The notes: generated from the letters alone by a model not told the origin. Shown: positions 36,004 to 45,757, counted from the first letter of the stretch. The stretch is DNA of 64,000 nt from Cognatundibacterium griseum (GCF_014284195.1 NZ_JACOGC010000002.1:62001-126000); one strand, 5' to 3'. A program made the numbers and translations.

Positions 36004-36360
36004 TTACACACCCAGCAGCTCTACTTCAAAAATCAGGGTTGCATTCGGTGGGATCACGCCGCCAGCGCCGCGCGGACCATAGCCCAAGCTGGAAGGAATG
36101 GTCAGGATGCGGGTGCCGCCGATTTTCATGCCCTGCACGCCTTCATCCCAGCCTTTGATGACGTGACCGGCACCGAGCGGGAAGGAAAACGGATCGTTAC
36201 GGTCCTTGCTGGAATCAAATTTCTTGCCTGCGCTGCCATCCTGATTTTGCAGCCAGCCTGTGTAATGAACGACGACGTGATGACCTGCTTGCGCTTCGGC
36301 GCCTTCACCAACGACTTTATCTTCATACTGCAGGCCGCTGACGGTAGTGATTGTGCTCAT
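36004..36360 (-). CDS. FKBP-type peptidyl-prolyl isomerase
   Basis: 118 residues from the ATG at 36360, with AAGGAA upstream. A single FKBP domain without signal peptide: HYTGWLQNQDGSAGKKFDSS (about 31-50), then GAGHVIKGWDEGVQGMKIGG (in parts) and the C-terminal IPPNATLIFEVELL. A cytoplasmic folding catalyst of the short FKBP type. It faces orn. Confidence 0.94.
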   Translation of the reverse strand: MSTITTVSGLQYEDKVVGEGAEAQAGHHVVVHYTGWLQNQDGSAGKKFDSSKDRNDPFSFPLGAGHVIKGWDEGVQGMKIGGTRILTIPSSLGYGPRGAGGVIPPNATLIFEVELLGV

Positions 36361-36625
36361 GAAATTTCCTTTCAAATATTCAAATAAATGTCACAAAGTG
36401 GCGCAATTGTAAAACATAAGTGCCATTTCAGCGGATATTGACTGAAACTGCGACGCGCCGCCGTTGTCTGCCCGGATGCGAAAGTTAATGTTGTCGCAGC
36501 GTGCCGGTGCTTTGATTTGCCTCAATACCGGTAGAAAAGCGGAAAAACAATAAAGCGAAACAAAGCCGGTCCGGAAGAGGCACGGTAGAATGCAGTCTTG
36601 ATTTATTTATTGGCGGTTTTCTTTC

Positions 36626-37600
36626 ATGCGTAGTCGTTTCCTGGTGGCATCTTTATTGTTGGGCTTTATTTTTCCGGCGTTCTCGGCAGCGACGCAGGAC
36701 AATGTCGTGGTGGTACTGAATTCGCGGGATGCGACGGTGAGCCTGCTGGATCAGCAGACCTACAAAGAGATCAGTACTTTTCCGGTCGGTAAAGAGCCGC
36801 ATCACCTGATGGCGACACCGGATAATAAATCGCTGATCGTGGCAAATGCCGTTGGTGATGAACTGGTGTTCCTCGATCCGAAAACCGGACAGATCCAGCG
36901 CCGGGTCAAGGATGTGGCAGACCCTTATCAGATCGGTTTTTCTCCTGATCAGAAATGGTTTGTTTCCAATTCGCTGCGCCTGGACCGGGTTGATTTTTAC
37001 CGTTTTGATGGCACTGACCTGAAAATCGTGAATCGAGTTCCCCTGGCGAAATTGCCCAGTCACATGGCATTTGATGCGGCCAGCACGACGGTTTTTATTA
37101 CGCAGCAGGGCAGCGATCAGGTCTCGGCGATTGATCTGGCCACGCAAAAAATCAAATGGACACTTCCGGTTGGCAAGTTGCCTGCCGGGATCGCCATGAC
37201 TCCGGACGATAAATACCTGCTGGTCGGCATCATGGGCAAGGATTATGTGGAAGTGATCGACTGGCGGGCGCAGAAAACCGTCAAACGTATCAAGGCCGGC
37301 GTGGGCACACATAATTTCCGCGCTCTGGGTGACCGGCGACATATTTTCGTGTCTAACCGCACCTCCAATGAAATCAATATTCTGGATCAGCAGACACTGG
37401 AAATGGTGGGCAACATTGCCGTGCCCGGCGGTCCGGACTGTATGGAGGTCAGTGCCGACGGCAAGACTTTGTGGGCGACTCTGCGCTGGATTAAAAAAGT
37501 CGCTGTTGTCGATATTCCTTCCCGTAAAGTGATCAGGCTGATTCCTGTCGGCCGTTCCCCGCATGGTGTGTTCTTTGCAAATCGTGCGCCGAATATGTAA
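36626..37600 (+). CDS. Secreted YVTN-type beta-propeller protein (YncE-like)
   Basis: 324 residues with a signal peptide (about 1-20, ending FSA-AT). At least six beta-propeller repeats of YVTN type follow, such as DATVSLLDQQTYKEISTFPVGKEPHHL and the related blocks near 150, 190, 235 and 280. Such proteins bind partners or ligands in the periplasm; the role is unknown. It starts a six-gene run with overlaps; the next gene starts inside its last 38 bases. Confidence 0.85.
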   Translation: MRSRFLVASLLLGFIFPAFSAATQDNVVVVLNSRDATVSLLDQQTYKEISTFPVGKEPHHLMATPDNKSLIVANAVGDELVFLDPKTGQIQRRVKDVADPYQIGFSPDQKWFVSNSLRLDRVDFYRFDGTDLKIVNRVPLAKLPSHMAFDAASTTVFITQQGSDQVSAIDLATQKIKWTLPVGKLPAGIAMTPDDKYLLVGIMGKDYVEVIDWRAQKTVKRIKAGVGTHNFRALGDRRHIFVSNRTSNEINILDQQTLEMVGNIAVPGGPDCMEVSADGKTLWATLRWIKKVAVVDIPSRKVIRLIPVGRSPHGVFFANRAPNM

Positions 37601-38384
37601 ACAAGCGGTCGCTGCGCTATGGCTGGCCAGTGCCTTCTGGCCAGTGCAACAGAGCGCAGCCGCACCGGCAAAGGCTACTTCTGGCTGCCAGGGTACGGTG
37701 TACCTGACCTTCGATACCGGCAGCCAGTCACAGGCAGCTTTCATCGCGTCTGTATTACGCCGGCATCATATCCGGGCCACCTTTTTTCTCGCAAATGAAA
37801 AAACGGTGAATCAGGATTATTCGCTTGATCCCACCTGGGCTGCCTACTGGAAAAGTCTGGTGCAGGACGGGCATGCTTTTGGCACGCATACGTTTGATCA
37901 TGTGTATGTCATCCGTGACCTGCCGGACGGGCGGATTCTGGTGAAACCGCAATTCGGCGCGCACGCCGGTCAGCCCCAGAGCTGGACCGCGCAGCAGTAT
38001 TGCGAGGAATTACGCCGCGTCGATGAACGTTTCAGTGCGCTGACCGGTCACAGGCTTGATCCCTTGTGGCGCGCGCCCGGCGGCAAGCTCACGCCGCAAC
38101 TGCTCAAAGCGGGCGAAGCCTGCGGTTATCGTCATGTCGGCTGGTCTCCTGCCGGATTTTCCGGCGATGAATTGTCTAGTGAAAAATTTCCTAATCCGGT
38201 GTTGTTGAAAAAGCTGCTTGACCATCTTTCGGACGGTGACATTTTCATGGCGCATCTGGGGATCTGGTCGCGCCGGCAAGCCTGGATGCCAGAAAATCTG
38301 GAGCCGCTGATTACCGGGCTGGAGCAGAAAAATTTTTGTTTTGCCACATTACGTGAGCATCCTTCTTACAAGCTGAAGCAATGA
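37563..38384 (+). CDS. Secreted polysaccharide deacetylase (NodB fold), atypical motif 1
   Basis: 273 residues with a signal peptide (about 10-34). NodB homology: motif 1 reads TFDTG (about 49-53) instead of TFDDG, then GTHTFDHVY (about 107-115, the metal His pair), WRAPGGKL (about 166-173) and the C-terminal DIFMAHLG. The second Asp of motif 1, normally a metal ligand, is Thr; this occurs in a subgroup and may change the metal or activity. Substrate unknown. The start overlaps the previous gene; a downstream GTG is possible. Confidence 0.83.
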   Translation: MVCSLQIVRRICKQAVAALWLASAFWPVQQSAAAPAKATSGCQGTVYLTFDTGSQSQAAFIASVLRRHHIRATFFLANEKTVNQDYSLDPTWAAYWKSLVQDGHAFGTHTFDHVYVIRDLPDGRILVKPQFGAHAGQPQSWTAQQYCEELRRVDERFSALTGHRLDPLWRAPGGKLTPQLLKAGEACGYRHVGWSPAGFSGDELSSEKFPNPVLLKKLLDHLSDGDIFMAHLGIWSRRQAWMPENLEPLITGLEQKNFCFATLREHPSYKLKQ

Positions 38385-39373
38385 TGAATTTACCCGATCT
38401 ACTGGCGAATCTGCAGGCATGGATTTTTGAAAGCATCGTGCAGCCTGCGATGTTTTTTCTCGGACTGGGCGAGTATGTCGAAGACTCATTTGAGGGTGTG
38501 GAATGGTTTGTGCTGGGTGTGCTGCAATTGATCATTCTGCTGATTGTCCTGCGTCCGCTGGAGGCCTGGATTCCGGTGCACCCGGTCACGGACCGCACTG
38601 CCCGATGGAATGATTTTCTCTACACAGCGCTGCACCGGCTGGGAGCATTTTCACTGGCAGCTTTTTTTATCCTGACACCCGTGTTCGATACGGTGACAGG
38701 CTTTTTGCATCTCGAAGGTCTGAAACCATTTAATCTGGAAGATTTATGGCCGGGTTTTCTGACGCATCCCGCGCTGCTGTTTCTGGCATATCTGATCACG
38801 CTGGATTTTTTCGATTACTGGTATCACCGGGCGGAGCATCAGTTTAACTGGTGGTGGGGTCTGCACAGTCTGCATCACAGTCAGCGTAATCTGAATCTGT
38901 GGAGCGATAACCGTAATCATTTGCTGGATGATTTACTGCGCGGCATTTACATGGGCGTGATCGCTCTGGTGATCGGCATTGAACCAGGGCAATATGTGTT
39001 GCTGGTGATGGCAACGCAGATGCTGCAGAGCCTGCAGCATGCCAATGTCCGCATCCACTTCGGGCGTCTGGGGGAATACCTGCTGGTGTCACCGCGCTAT
39101 CATCGCCTGCATCATGCCATCGGATTGGGACATGAAGCTCATGGCAAAGGCACGCTGGGCGGGCATAATTTTGCGGTCTTGTTTCCGGTCTGGGATGTCT
39201 TGTTCGGCACAGCGCTGTTCAGCAGGGAATTTGTGATGACCGGTATTCGTGATCAGCTGCCTGCCCCCGAGGGTACCGCGCGCGACTATGGCAAAGGGTT
39301 CTGGTCGCAGCAGTGGCTGGGCTTAAAGCGTATGCTTGGACTGGATCGGGCGGTCAGTAAGGGGGCAGAATGA
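38381..39373 (+). CDS. Sterol desaturase/fatty acid hydroxylase-family membrane protein
   Basis: 330 residues with about five membrane segments and the histidine boxes of the di-iron family: HRAEH (about 149-153), HSLHHS (about 162-167) and HRLHHA/GHEAHG in the C-terminal third. Bacterial members hydroxylate or desaturate lipids; the substrate is unknown. The ATG overlaps the deacetylase stop. A second ATG follows at once (38384). Confidence 0.87.
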   Translation: MMNLPDLLANLQAWIFESIVQPAMFFLGLGEYVEDSFEGVEWFVLGVLQLIILLIVLRPLEAWIPVHPVTDRTARWNDFLYTALHRLGAFSLAAFFILTPVFDTVTGFLHLEGLKPFNLEDLWPGFLTHPALLFLAYLITLDFFDYWYHRAEHQFNWWWGLHSLHHSQRNLNLWSDNRNHLLDDLLRGIYMGVIALVIGIEPGQYVLLVMATQMLQSLQHANVRIHFGRLGEYLLVSPRYHRLHHAIGLGHEAHGKGTLGGHNFAVLFPVWDVLFGTALFSREFVMTGIRDQLPAPEGTARDYGKGFWSQQWLGLKRMLGLDRAVSKGAE

Positions 39374-40194
39374 ATTTCGCTGCAGTAGGAATCGCGTGGG
39401 GGCGGGCGGTGGCAGCACAATTGCACATCCGCATGCTGCTGCTGACATTCGCACCATTTCTGGCAGCATTGCTGATCTGGAGCGTTGCCATGTGGTTTGG
39501 CCTGCAGGCGATGATCGATTACATCCAGCAGTGGTTTGCCGCGCATAACAGCTTTCAGACTGCCGGTGATGTACTGGGCATGCTGGGTCTGTTTGCGTTC
39601 AAGGCGATGGTGGTGCCGCTGGTGGCGATGTGGCTGCTGTTACCGCTGATGGTGTTTACCGCTTTATTGTGCATTGGTTTGTTTGCGATGCCCGCGATCA
39701 GCCGGCATGTCGGTATCCGTCATTATCCGCAGCTGGAGCAGCGTCAGGGTGGTTCCTTACTGGGCAGCCTGGGGTATTCGCTGATGTCATTCATGATTTT
39801 TGCCGTGCTGTGGCTGCTGACGCTGCCGCTGACCCTGTTCCCGCTGGCAAGCCTGGTGATTCAGCCCTTGTTATGGGGCTGGCTGACCTATCGGGTGATG
39901 GCTTATGATGCGCTGTCGGCGCATGCCGACAGGGAAGAGCGTATTGCACTGATCCGGCAGCATCGCGGTGCTTTGCTGCTGATGGGAACGATCGCCGGGC
40001 TCTTTGGCGCAGCGCCGGGTTTATTATGGCTGGGCGGCGTGTTGTCCGTGATGTTTTTGCCGGTGCTGGCAGGATTGGCTATCTGGCTGTATGTTCTGGT
40101 ATTTGTGTTTACCGGCTTGTGGTTTCAGCATTACTGTCTGGCAGCGCTGGCTAAGATGCGGGTTCGGACCGAACCAGTGTCGCAAGCCGCCTGA
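39370..40194 (+). CDS. EI24-domain (CysZ-like) membrane protein
   Basis: 274 residues with about six hydrophobic segments in the pattern of the EI24/CysZ family (Pfam EI24). E. coli CysZ is a sulfate transporter, but no sulfur gene is near, and many EI24 proteins in Burkholderiales have no known role. The start overlaps the previous stop as ATGA. Confidence 0.78.
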   Translation: MNFAAVGIAWGRAVAAQLHIRMLLLTFAPFLAALLIWSVAMWFGLQAMIDYIQQWFAAHNSFQTAGDVLGMLGLFAFKAMVVPLVAMWLLLPLMVFTALLCIGLFAMPAISRHVGIRHYPQLEQRQGGSLLGSLGYSLMSFMIFAVLWLLTLPLTLFPLASLVIQPLLWGWLTYRVMAYDALSAHADREERIALIRQHRGALLLMGTIAGLFGAAPGLLWLGGVLSVMFLPVLAGLAIWLYVLVFVFTGLWFQHYCLAALAKMRVRTEPVSQAA

Positions 40195-40228
40195 CGATCT
40201 ACAAGCTATCTGACTCTGGAGAATGCGG

Positions 40229-41032
40229 ATGGGAATTGGTTTAATCATTATCGGTGACGAGATATTGTCCGGAAAACGACAGGACAAGCATTTGCCGCAA
40301 GTGATTGCTACTTTGCATGAGCGCGGATTACAGCTGGACTGGGCCGAATATGTCGGCGATGACCGCGACCGCATCACGGCGGTGCTGAAACGCAGCTTTG
40401 CCAGCGGCGATATCGTGTTTTCAACCGGCGGTATTGGCGCCACGCCGGACGATCACACCCGGCAGTGTGCAGCGGCCGCGCTGGATTTGCCATTGCAGTT
40501 GCATCCTGAAGCGAAACGGCTGATACAGCAGCGTATTCTGGACATGGCTGCCGAAGCCGGCAAGACGGTGGATCTGGACAGCGAAGATAACCGGCAGCGC
40601 CTGAAAATGGGTGAGTTTCCGCAGGGAGCAGAGCTGATCCCGAATCCCTATAACAAAATTCCGGGCTTTGCCATTTCCAGTCATTATTTTGTTCCCGGAT
40701 TTCCGGTCATGGCCTGGCCCATGATCGCCTGGGTGCTGGACACGCATTATTCCCATCTGTTTCATCAGCAGCAGCGTACCGAAAAATCGGTGCTGGTCTA
40801 TGAAGGCATTGAGTCTGCGCTGACGCCGCTGATGGAAGCGCTGGAAGCGGAATTTCCACTGGTTAAAGTATTCAGCCTGCCGAGTGTCGGCAGCGCCACG
40901 CAACGGCGTCATATCGAACTCGGCGTGAAAGGAGAGCCGGCACAGACCGGAGCCGCCTTTGTCAAAATGTGTGCAGGGCTGGATCAGCTGGGTTCAGAAT
41001 ATGTTCCGGTTACCTTGCCGGCTGCGGACTGA
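40229..41032 (+). CDS. MoCF/CinA-like molybdopterin-binding domain protein
   Basis: 267 residues; the ATG at 40229 is chosen because GGAG lies 7 bases upstream, while the one at 40223 is too close. The N-terminal half is a MoaB/MogA-like domain with IIIGDEILSGKRQDKH (about 5-20) and FSTGGIGATPDDHT (about 63-76). The C-terminal amidase domain of true CinA is missing. The activity is uncertain (nucleotide or pterin handling). Confidence 0.85.
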   Translation: MGIGLIIIGDEILSGKRQDKHLPQVIATLHERGLQLDWAEYVGDDRDRITAVLKRSFASGDIVFSTGGIGATPDDHTRQCAAAALDLPLQLHPEAKRLIQQRILDMAAEAGKTVDLDSEDNRQRLKMGEFPQGAELIPNPYNKIPGFAISSHYFVPGFPVMAWPMIAWVLDTHYSHLFHQQQRTEKSVLVYEGIESALTPLMEALEAEFPLVKVFSLPSVGSATQRRHIELGVKGEPAQTGAAFVKMCAGLDQLGSEYVPVTLPAAD

Positions 41033-42375
41033 TGCAGAAGATTAAATTCACGTTGTTTTCCCTGCGCGACCTGATCGTGGCGTTTGGCCCGGTGACGCTG
41101 ATGGTGCTGATCGTTGGCGGCCTCGGCCTCTGGCTGGTTGATCCGGCGCCGTCGCGTGTGATTGATATGTCTACCGGGCCGGAAAACAGCGGCTACGAGC
41201 GTCTGGCAAAACGCTATGCCGAAGAGCTGGCAAAAAATCAGATTACCCTGCGCTTTCATACCTCTCAGGGCTCAAGTCAGAATCTGGAGCGCATCAGCGA
41301 TCCGGATTCGGAAATTGAAGCCGGATTTGTGCGCAGCGGTTCAACCGATCCGGTACAGGCGTCAGAAAAAGGGCTGGTTTCTCTGGGCAGTCTGTTTTAC
41401 GAACCGATCTGGATTTTTTATCGCGATAAAAAAGAGCTGACGACCATCAGTCAGTTCCGCGGAAAACGCATCAATATCGGTGCCGAAGGCACCGGTGTGC
41501 GGCGTATCTTTGAGCAGATACTCTCCGTCAACAGCATGAGTCCGGAAGACGTCAGCCTGCAGCGGCTCGAAGACACGCCGGCAACGATGGCGTTTCTGGA
41601 TGGGAAAATGGATGTGCTGGTATTCAGTACGGCCAGCGATGCACCGCTGGTGCAGATGCTGTTGCAGACACCGGGAGTCCGGCTGTTTGATTTTGTCCAG
41701 GCAGAGGCATACACCCGGCGCTTTCCTTACCTGTCACAAGTGGTGCTGCCACGCGGGATTGTCGATATCGGACTGGATATTCCTTCACGCGACTACCACC
41801 TGATTTCACCCACTGCCACGCTGGTGGCGCATGAAAGCCTGCATCCGGCGCTGATGGGGCAGTTGCTGCAGGCAGCGCAGCGAATTCACAGCAAAGCGGA
41901 CTGGCTGAGCCGGCAGGGAGAATTTCCTTCCGATCGCTACACAGAAATTCCGGTGGCTGCGGAAGCCGAAAAATTTTATAAAAACGGCCCACCGGTATTG
42001 CAGCGTTATCTCTCGTTCTGGATGGCAAATTTTGTCGAGCGCATGTGGGTGGTGCTGGTGGCACTGGGCGCTTTATTGCTGCCGCTGTCAAAAATTATTC
42101 CGCCGCTGTATGTCTGGCGTATCCGTTCCCGTATTTATCGCTGGTATGGCCAGCTCAGAACGGTCGAACAAGTGATTGATCATCTGAGCCCGGAAGACAA
42201 AATCCCTGTGCTGGAAAGGCAATTGCGCCGACTGGATGAGATTGAAAACAAGGTCAACCACATCAGCGTTCCCTTGTCTTATGCCGAGGAATTATACGGC
42301 TTGCGCAGTCATATCCACTTTGTGCGCAACCGAGTGCAGAGTCTGCTTGTTCAGCAGGGTGTGCAGAACCCGTAG
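41032..42375 (+). CDS. Membrane-anchored TAXI-type solute-binding protein
   Basis: 447 residues from the ATG at 41032, which overlaps the previous stop (TGATG). An N-terminal helix (about 13-36), a TAXI/TRAP periplasmic binding domain (about 45-320; STGPENSGYERLAKRYAEEL, GAEGTGVRRIFEQIL), a second helix (about 343-365), and a cytoplasmic, coiled-coil-like tail (to 447). TAXI proteins normally bind solutes for a TRAP permease; none is here, and the two-helix layout points to sensing or scaffolding. Confidence 0.85.
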   Translation: MQKIKFTLFSLRDLIVAFGPVTLMVLIVGGLGLWLVDPAPSRVIDMSTGPENSGYERLAKRYAEELAKNQITLRFHTSQGSSQNLERISDPDSEIEAGFVRSGSTDPVQASEKGLVSLGSLFYEPIWIFYRDKKELTTISQFRGKRINIGAEGTGVRRIFEQILSVNSMSPEDVSLQRLEDTPATMAFLDGKMDVLVFSTASDAPLVQMLLQTPGVRLFDFVQAEAYTRRFPYLSQVVLPRGIVDIGLDIPSRDYHLISPTATLVAHESLHPALMGQLLQAAQRIHSKADWLSRQGEFPSDRYTEIPVAAEAEKFYKNGPPVLQRYLSFWMANFVERMWVVLVALGALLLPLSKIIPPLYVWRIRSRIYRWYGQLRTVEQVIDHLSPEDKIPVLERQLRRLDEIENKVNHISVPLSYAEELYGLRSHIHFVRNRVQSLLVQQGVQNP

Positions 42376-42443
42376 GTCTTCTATGGACCAGCAGAAGACC
42401 GGTTACTGTGCCTGATGTGCCGCGCTGCCGACAGCCTCCGGTA

Positions 42444-43547
42444 TCAGAAATTGCGTTGCTGTATGCCTGACCGTAACCGGTCCAGCCCTTGCCGGATCAC
42501 GGTATCGCTCAGGTGCAGTAACTGATCCCCGACATACCATTCAAACATGCTGTAATTGGGCAGGCTTGCGTGAACTGCCTGATTGAACAGCCAGATACCG
42601 TGTTCCGCCGCAATCTGATTGCGCAGCTGGATTGCCGTATCTTTATCCACCGGGAGATGCAGGTGAAACATATTCACCTGCGGCGCAGCCGGGTTGGTCC
42701 GGAACTCTGGGTAGTCCTGCAAAATTCTGAATACATCCCTGGTTCTGGCGAGACAGGCGGGCATCTGTGCCAGTTGCTGGTCAAACTGCATTGCCGCAGC
42801 GACGACATAATGGGTGCGCCGGAACACATTTCCTCCTTGCCGGTGCATCCAGACTCTGGCTTTGGCGATCAGGTTTTTATTCCCCAGCAGCATGGCACCG
42901 CCCAAGCCACCTATCCCTTTGTAAAACGACACATAAACACTGTCAAAACCGGCGGCAATCTCCGGCAGACTCTTGTTCAGGCCGGCACTGGCTTCCCACA
43001 ACCGGGCACCATCCATGTGCAGATGAATATTCTGTGTATGGCAATAAGATTTGATGGCTTCCAGACTGTCCCAGTCCGGAAGTTGTCCGCCGATTTCGCG
43101 CATTGGCAATTCATATTGGGCAGCAGCGATCTTTTCAGCTTGTTTCTGTAAATCGGTCACATCCCACGGGTGGTGCGGATTGCCAATTTGCAGTGCGGTG
43201 AAATGGCCAAGTGCCTGAAAATTACTGCGTTCATGCAGCAAGATATGCGAGGTCGGGTGCAAAGCTACCAGCGGGCTGCCACGTTCGGTACAGGCCAGCC
43301 TTAAAGCCGTTACCTGTGCCAGCGTACCGGTCATGCAGAACACGGCAGCCTCCATTCCCAGCAGCGAGGCGATCTTCGTTTCAAATGTCTGAATGAACTC
43401 ACCTTCGCCATACACATCGTGCTGAACCTGCTGTTGCGCGCACCACTGCGCCATTCTGGAAAAACTGTCTGCCGGACTGAGCAGTGCATGGCCGGAGAAA
43501 ATACTGTGGCAGGACTGTTTTAATTGCAGTAATTCGGCATCCGTCAT
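42444..43547 (-). CDS. Threonine-aldolase-family PLP enzyme
   Basis: 367 residues from the ATG at 43547 (GGAG upstream). Fold type I PLP enzyme related to low-specificity threonine aldolase: HMDGARLWEA (about 195-204) with the PLP Asp, and SFYKGIGGLGGAML (about 225-238) with the Schiff-base Lys. It may cleave threonine or a related beta-hydroxy amino acid; the substrate is not certain. It faces the TAXI gene. Confidence 0.83.
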   Translation of the reverse strand: MTDAELLQLKQSCHSIFSGHALLSPADSFSRMAQWCAQQQVQHDVYGEGEFIQTFETKIASLLGMEAAVFCMTGTLAQVTALRLACTERGSPLVALHPTSHILLHERSNFQALGHFTALQIGNPHHPWDVTDLQKQAEKIAAAQYELPMREIGGQLPDWDSLEAIKSYCHTQNIHLHMDGARLWEASAGLNKSLPEIAAGFDSVYVSFYKGIGGLGGAMLLGNKNLIAKARVWMHRQGGNVFRRTHYVVAAAMQFDQQLAQMPACLARTRDVFRILQDYPEFRTNPAAPQVNMFHLHLPVDKDTAIQLRNQIAAEHGIWLFNQAVHASLPNYSMFEWYVGDQLLHLSDTVIRQGLDRLRSGIQQRNF

Positions 43548-43634
43548 ATTGCACTCCATAAGTCATTATCCCGTGCAGTATGCCATGAGATATCAGCTAG
43601 AATCTCTGCTTCTTTATTCCACGCGATTATTCCC

Positions 43635-45350
43635 ATGATCACTCCGACTTCTCATCCGCTGCCGCTCACACCGTATGAATCCGGCAACCAGAATCAGACC
43701 ACGACCTGGGTTGAGTGTATTGATTTTTACCAGAGACTCGCTGAGCAGTTTCCCCGGATACTCCACTTCGCGGTGATCGGTCATACTGATGCCGGCAGGC
43801 CTTTGCATGCCGGCATTGTGACCGCAGATGGCGTGTTTGACCGTGAACAGATACTGCGGGAAGGGCGCCCGGTATTTTTTAATAACAACGGTATTCATCC
43901 CGGTGAGCCGGAGGGTGTCGATGCCTGCATGGCGCTGGTGCGTGATTTTTGCACTCAGCCAGAACGGCTGGCAGCTCTGGGAAAGACAGTTTTTCTGTTC
44001 ATTCCGCTGTATAACGTCGATGGCAGCCTGAATCGCCAGAACACTTCCCGCGTGAATCAGGACGGTCCTGAATCTTTTGGTTTTCGCGGCAATAGTCTGC
44101 ATCTGGATCTGAACCGGGATTTCATCAAATGCGACAGCCTGAACGCACAGGTGTTCAACCGGTTTTTCTGTCAATGGAGCCCGGACGTGATGGTGGATAC
44201 GCACACTTCCAACGGTGCCGATTACCAGTACACCATGACCCTGATTCAGACCCAGACCGATAAACTGGGAAATGGTCTTGGCCCTTATCTGCGTGATGTG
44301 ATGCTGCCGGAGATTTATGCCGGAATGGCGCAGCGTGGCTGGCCAACCTGTCCGTATGTGAATCCGGTCAGCGATATTCCCGATCACGGCATTGAAGATT
44401 TTCTCGAAACGCCGCGTTTTTCTACCGGATATGCCGCCTTGCATCACACGATTGGTTTCATGCCTGAAACGCACATGCTGAAACCATTTGCTGATCGCTA
44501 TGCGTCGATGCGGGCGCTGGTGGAAACGGTACTCGAGCTGACTGTCAGAAATGCACCAGATATTCAGCGTTTGCGCCAGCAGGCACGCGCCGCCGCAAGC
44601 GCTCATCGGGAAGTTGCCGTCAGCTGGAAGGCAGACCGGGATCAGCCTTCCCATTTCCTGTTCAGAGGCTATCAGGCGGTGTACCGTCCCAGTCAGATCG
44701 GCAGTTACACCCGTCTGTCTTATGACCGGCATCAGTCCTGGGAAAAAGAGATTCCTTACTTCAATCGTTTCGTTGCCGATATTACGGTTCAGCAGCCGCA
44801 GGCTTATCTGCTGCCGCAGGCATGGCGCCATGTCATTGAACGTTTGCAATGGAACGGTGTTCAGATGGAACGTCTTGAAAACTCACGCACGATACAGGCC
44901 GAAGTTTACCGGATTCAGTCGGTGCAGTCGCGTTCAGGTGCGTATGAGGGGCATTTATTTCATGACCAGATTCAACTGACAGCCAGCAGCGAGGCAGTGC
45001 TCGCCGAAGCCGGGGATTATCTGATCCGGCTGGACCAGCCACAGGCGCGTTATGTCATCGAAACGCTGGAACCGCAGGCGCATGACAGTTTTTTCCGCTG
45101 GGGATTTTTCAACAGTGTGCTCGAAAAGAAAGAACACTACTCGGACTACGTGTTCGAAGACACGGCAGCAGAAATCTTGCGTGATGAGCCGGATACCCGC
45201 GCAGCCTTTGAACAGTGGAAACAGGATAATCCGGCACTGCTGACTCGGCAGGATGCCGTTCTGGATTTCATTTTTGCACATTGCCAGCGCTTCAGAGAGC
45301 CGGAATGGCTGCGTTATCCGGTGTTTCGTATCATGAAGTCTCCGGTCTGA
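43635..45350 (+). CDS. M14-family zinc carboxypeptidase
   Basis: 571 residues without signal peptide. The zinc motif is NNGIHPGEPEG (about 88-98; His and Glu), followed by DLNRDF (about 156-161) and the later His of MVDTHTSNG (about 189-197). Members remove C-terminal residues from peptides or peptidoglycan stems. The long C-terminal part (about 300-571) is not assigned. A TAGAAT box lies at 43598. Confidence 0.87.
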   Translation: MITPTSHPLPLTPYESGNQNQTTTWVECIDFYQRLAEQFPRILHFAVIGHTDAGRPLHAGIVTADGVFDREQILREGRPVFFNNNGIHPGEPEGVDACMALVRDFCTQPERLAALGKTVFLFIPLYNVDGSLNRQNTSRVNQDGPESFGFRGNSLHLDLNRDFIKCDSLNAQVFNRFFCQWSPDVMVDTHTSNGADYQYTMTLIQTQTDKLGNGLGPYLRDVMLPEIYAGMAQRGWPTCPYVNPVSDIPDHGIEDFLETPRFSTGYAALHHTIGFMPETHMLKPFADRYASMRALVETVLELTVRNAPDIQRLRQQARAAASAHREVAVSWKADRDQPSHFLFRGYQAVYRPSQIGSYTRLSYDRHQSWEKEIPYFNRFVADITVQQPQAYLLPQAWRHVIERLQWNGVQMERLENSRTIQAEVYRIQSVQSRSGAYEGHLFHDQIQLTASSEAVLAEAGDYLIRLDQPQARYVIETLEPQAHDSFFRWGFFNSVLEKKEHYSDYVFEDTAAEILRDEPDTRAAFEQWKQDNPALLTRQDAVLDFIFAHCQRFREPEWLRYPVFRIMKSPV

Positions 45351-45505
45351 GAGCTGATCTATATTCCGTTTGGAATAAACGACCGGATTGAGTCAGCCGT
45401 GCAAAAGGCGGTTGGCGAGATTTCAGACCAGGCGGATGTTGCGTTAACAATCGCGGACTGATTTGCAGCGCACATGATTGAAAGAAACAGTCGGATACTG
45501 AACGA

Positions 45506-45757
45506 TTATTTTTCCTGACGGCGTAACGGCAGCAGCAGGCTGCGCAGATCGTTGTGATCGATCTCGTACATCAGTTCCAGCAGTCTGCCGATTTCGCCTT
45601 TGGGAAAGCCCTGGCGGGCGAACCATCCAAGATAATGCCCGGGCAAATCGGCCATCAGTTTCCCCTGATATTTACCGTAGGGCATTTTTAACTCCAGCAG
45701 GCGCTGCAAATCATCGTTTTGCATCGGCTTGCCGAATGGTTTGTGCAGATCGTTCAT
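45506..45757 (-). CDS. DUF3820-family small protein
   Basis: 83 residues; KMPYGKYQGKLMADLP (about 24-39), YLGWFARQGFPKGEIGRLL and LMYEI match DUF3820 (PF12843, described as a putative quorum-regulated virulence factor). Cytoplasmic, no known mechanism. It starts 9 bases after the lipoprotein gene on the same strand, so the two are probably co-transcribed. Confidence 0.85.
   Translation of the reverse strand: MNDLHKPFGKPMQNDDLQRLLELKMPYGKYQGKLMADLPGHYLGWFARQGFPKGEIGRLLELMYEIDHNDLRSLLLPLRRQEK

Noticed and set aside
42375-42400. Hairpin GGTCTTCT/AGAAGACC overlapping the TAXI stop codon, considered as a terminator
   Set aside because: The 8-bp stem is perfect but the loop is 10 bases and no T run follows.
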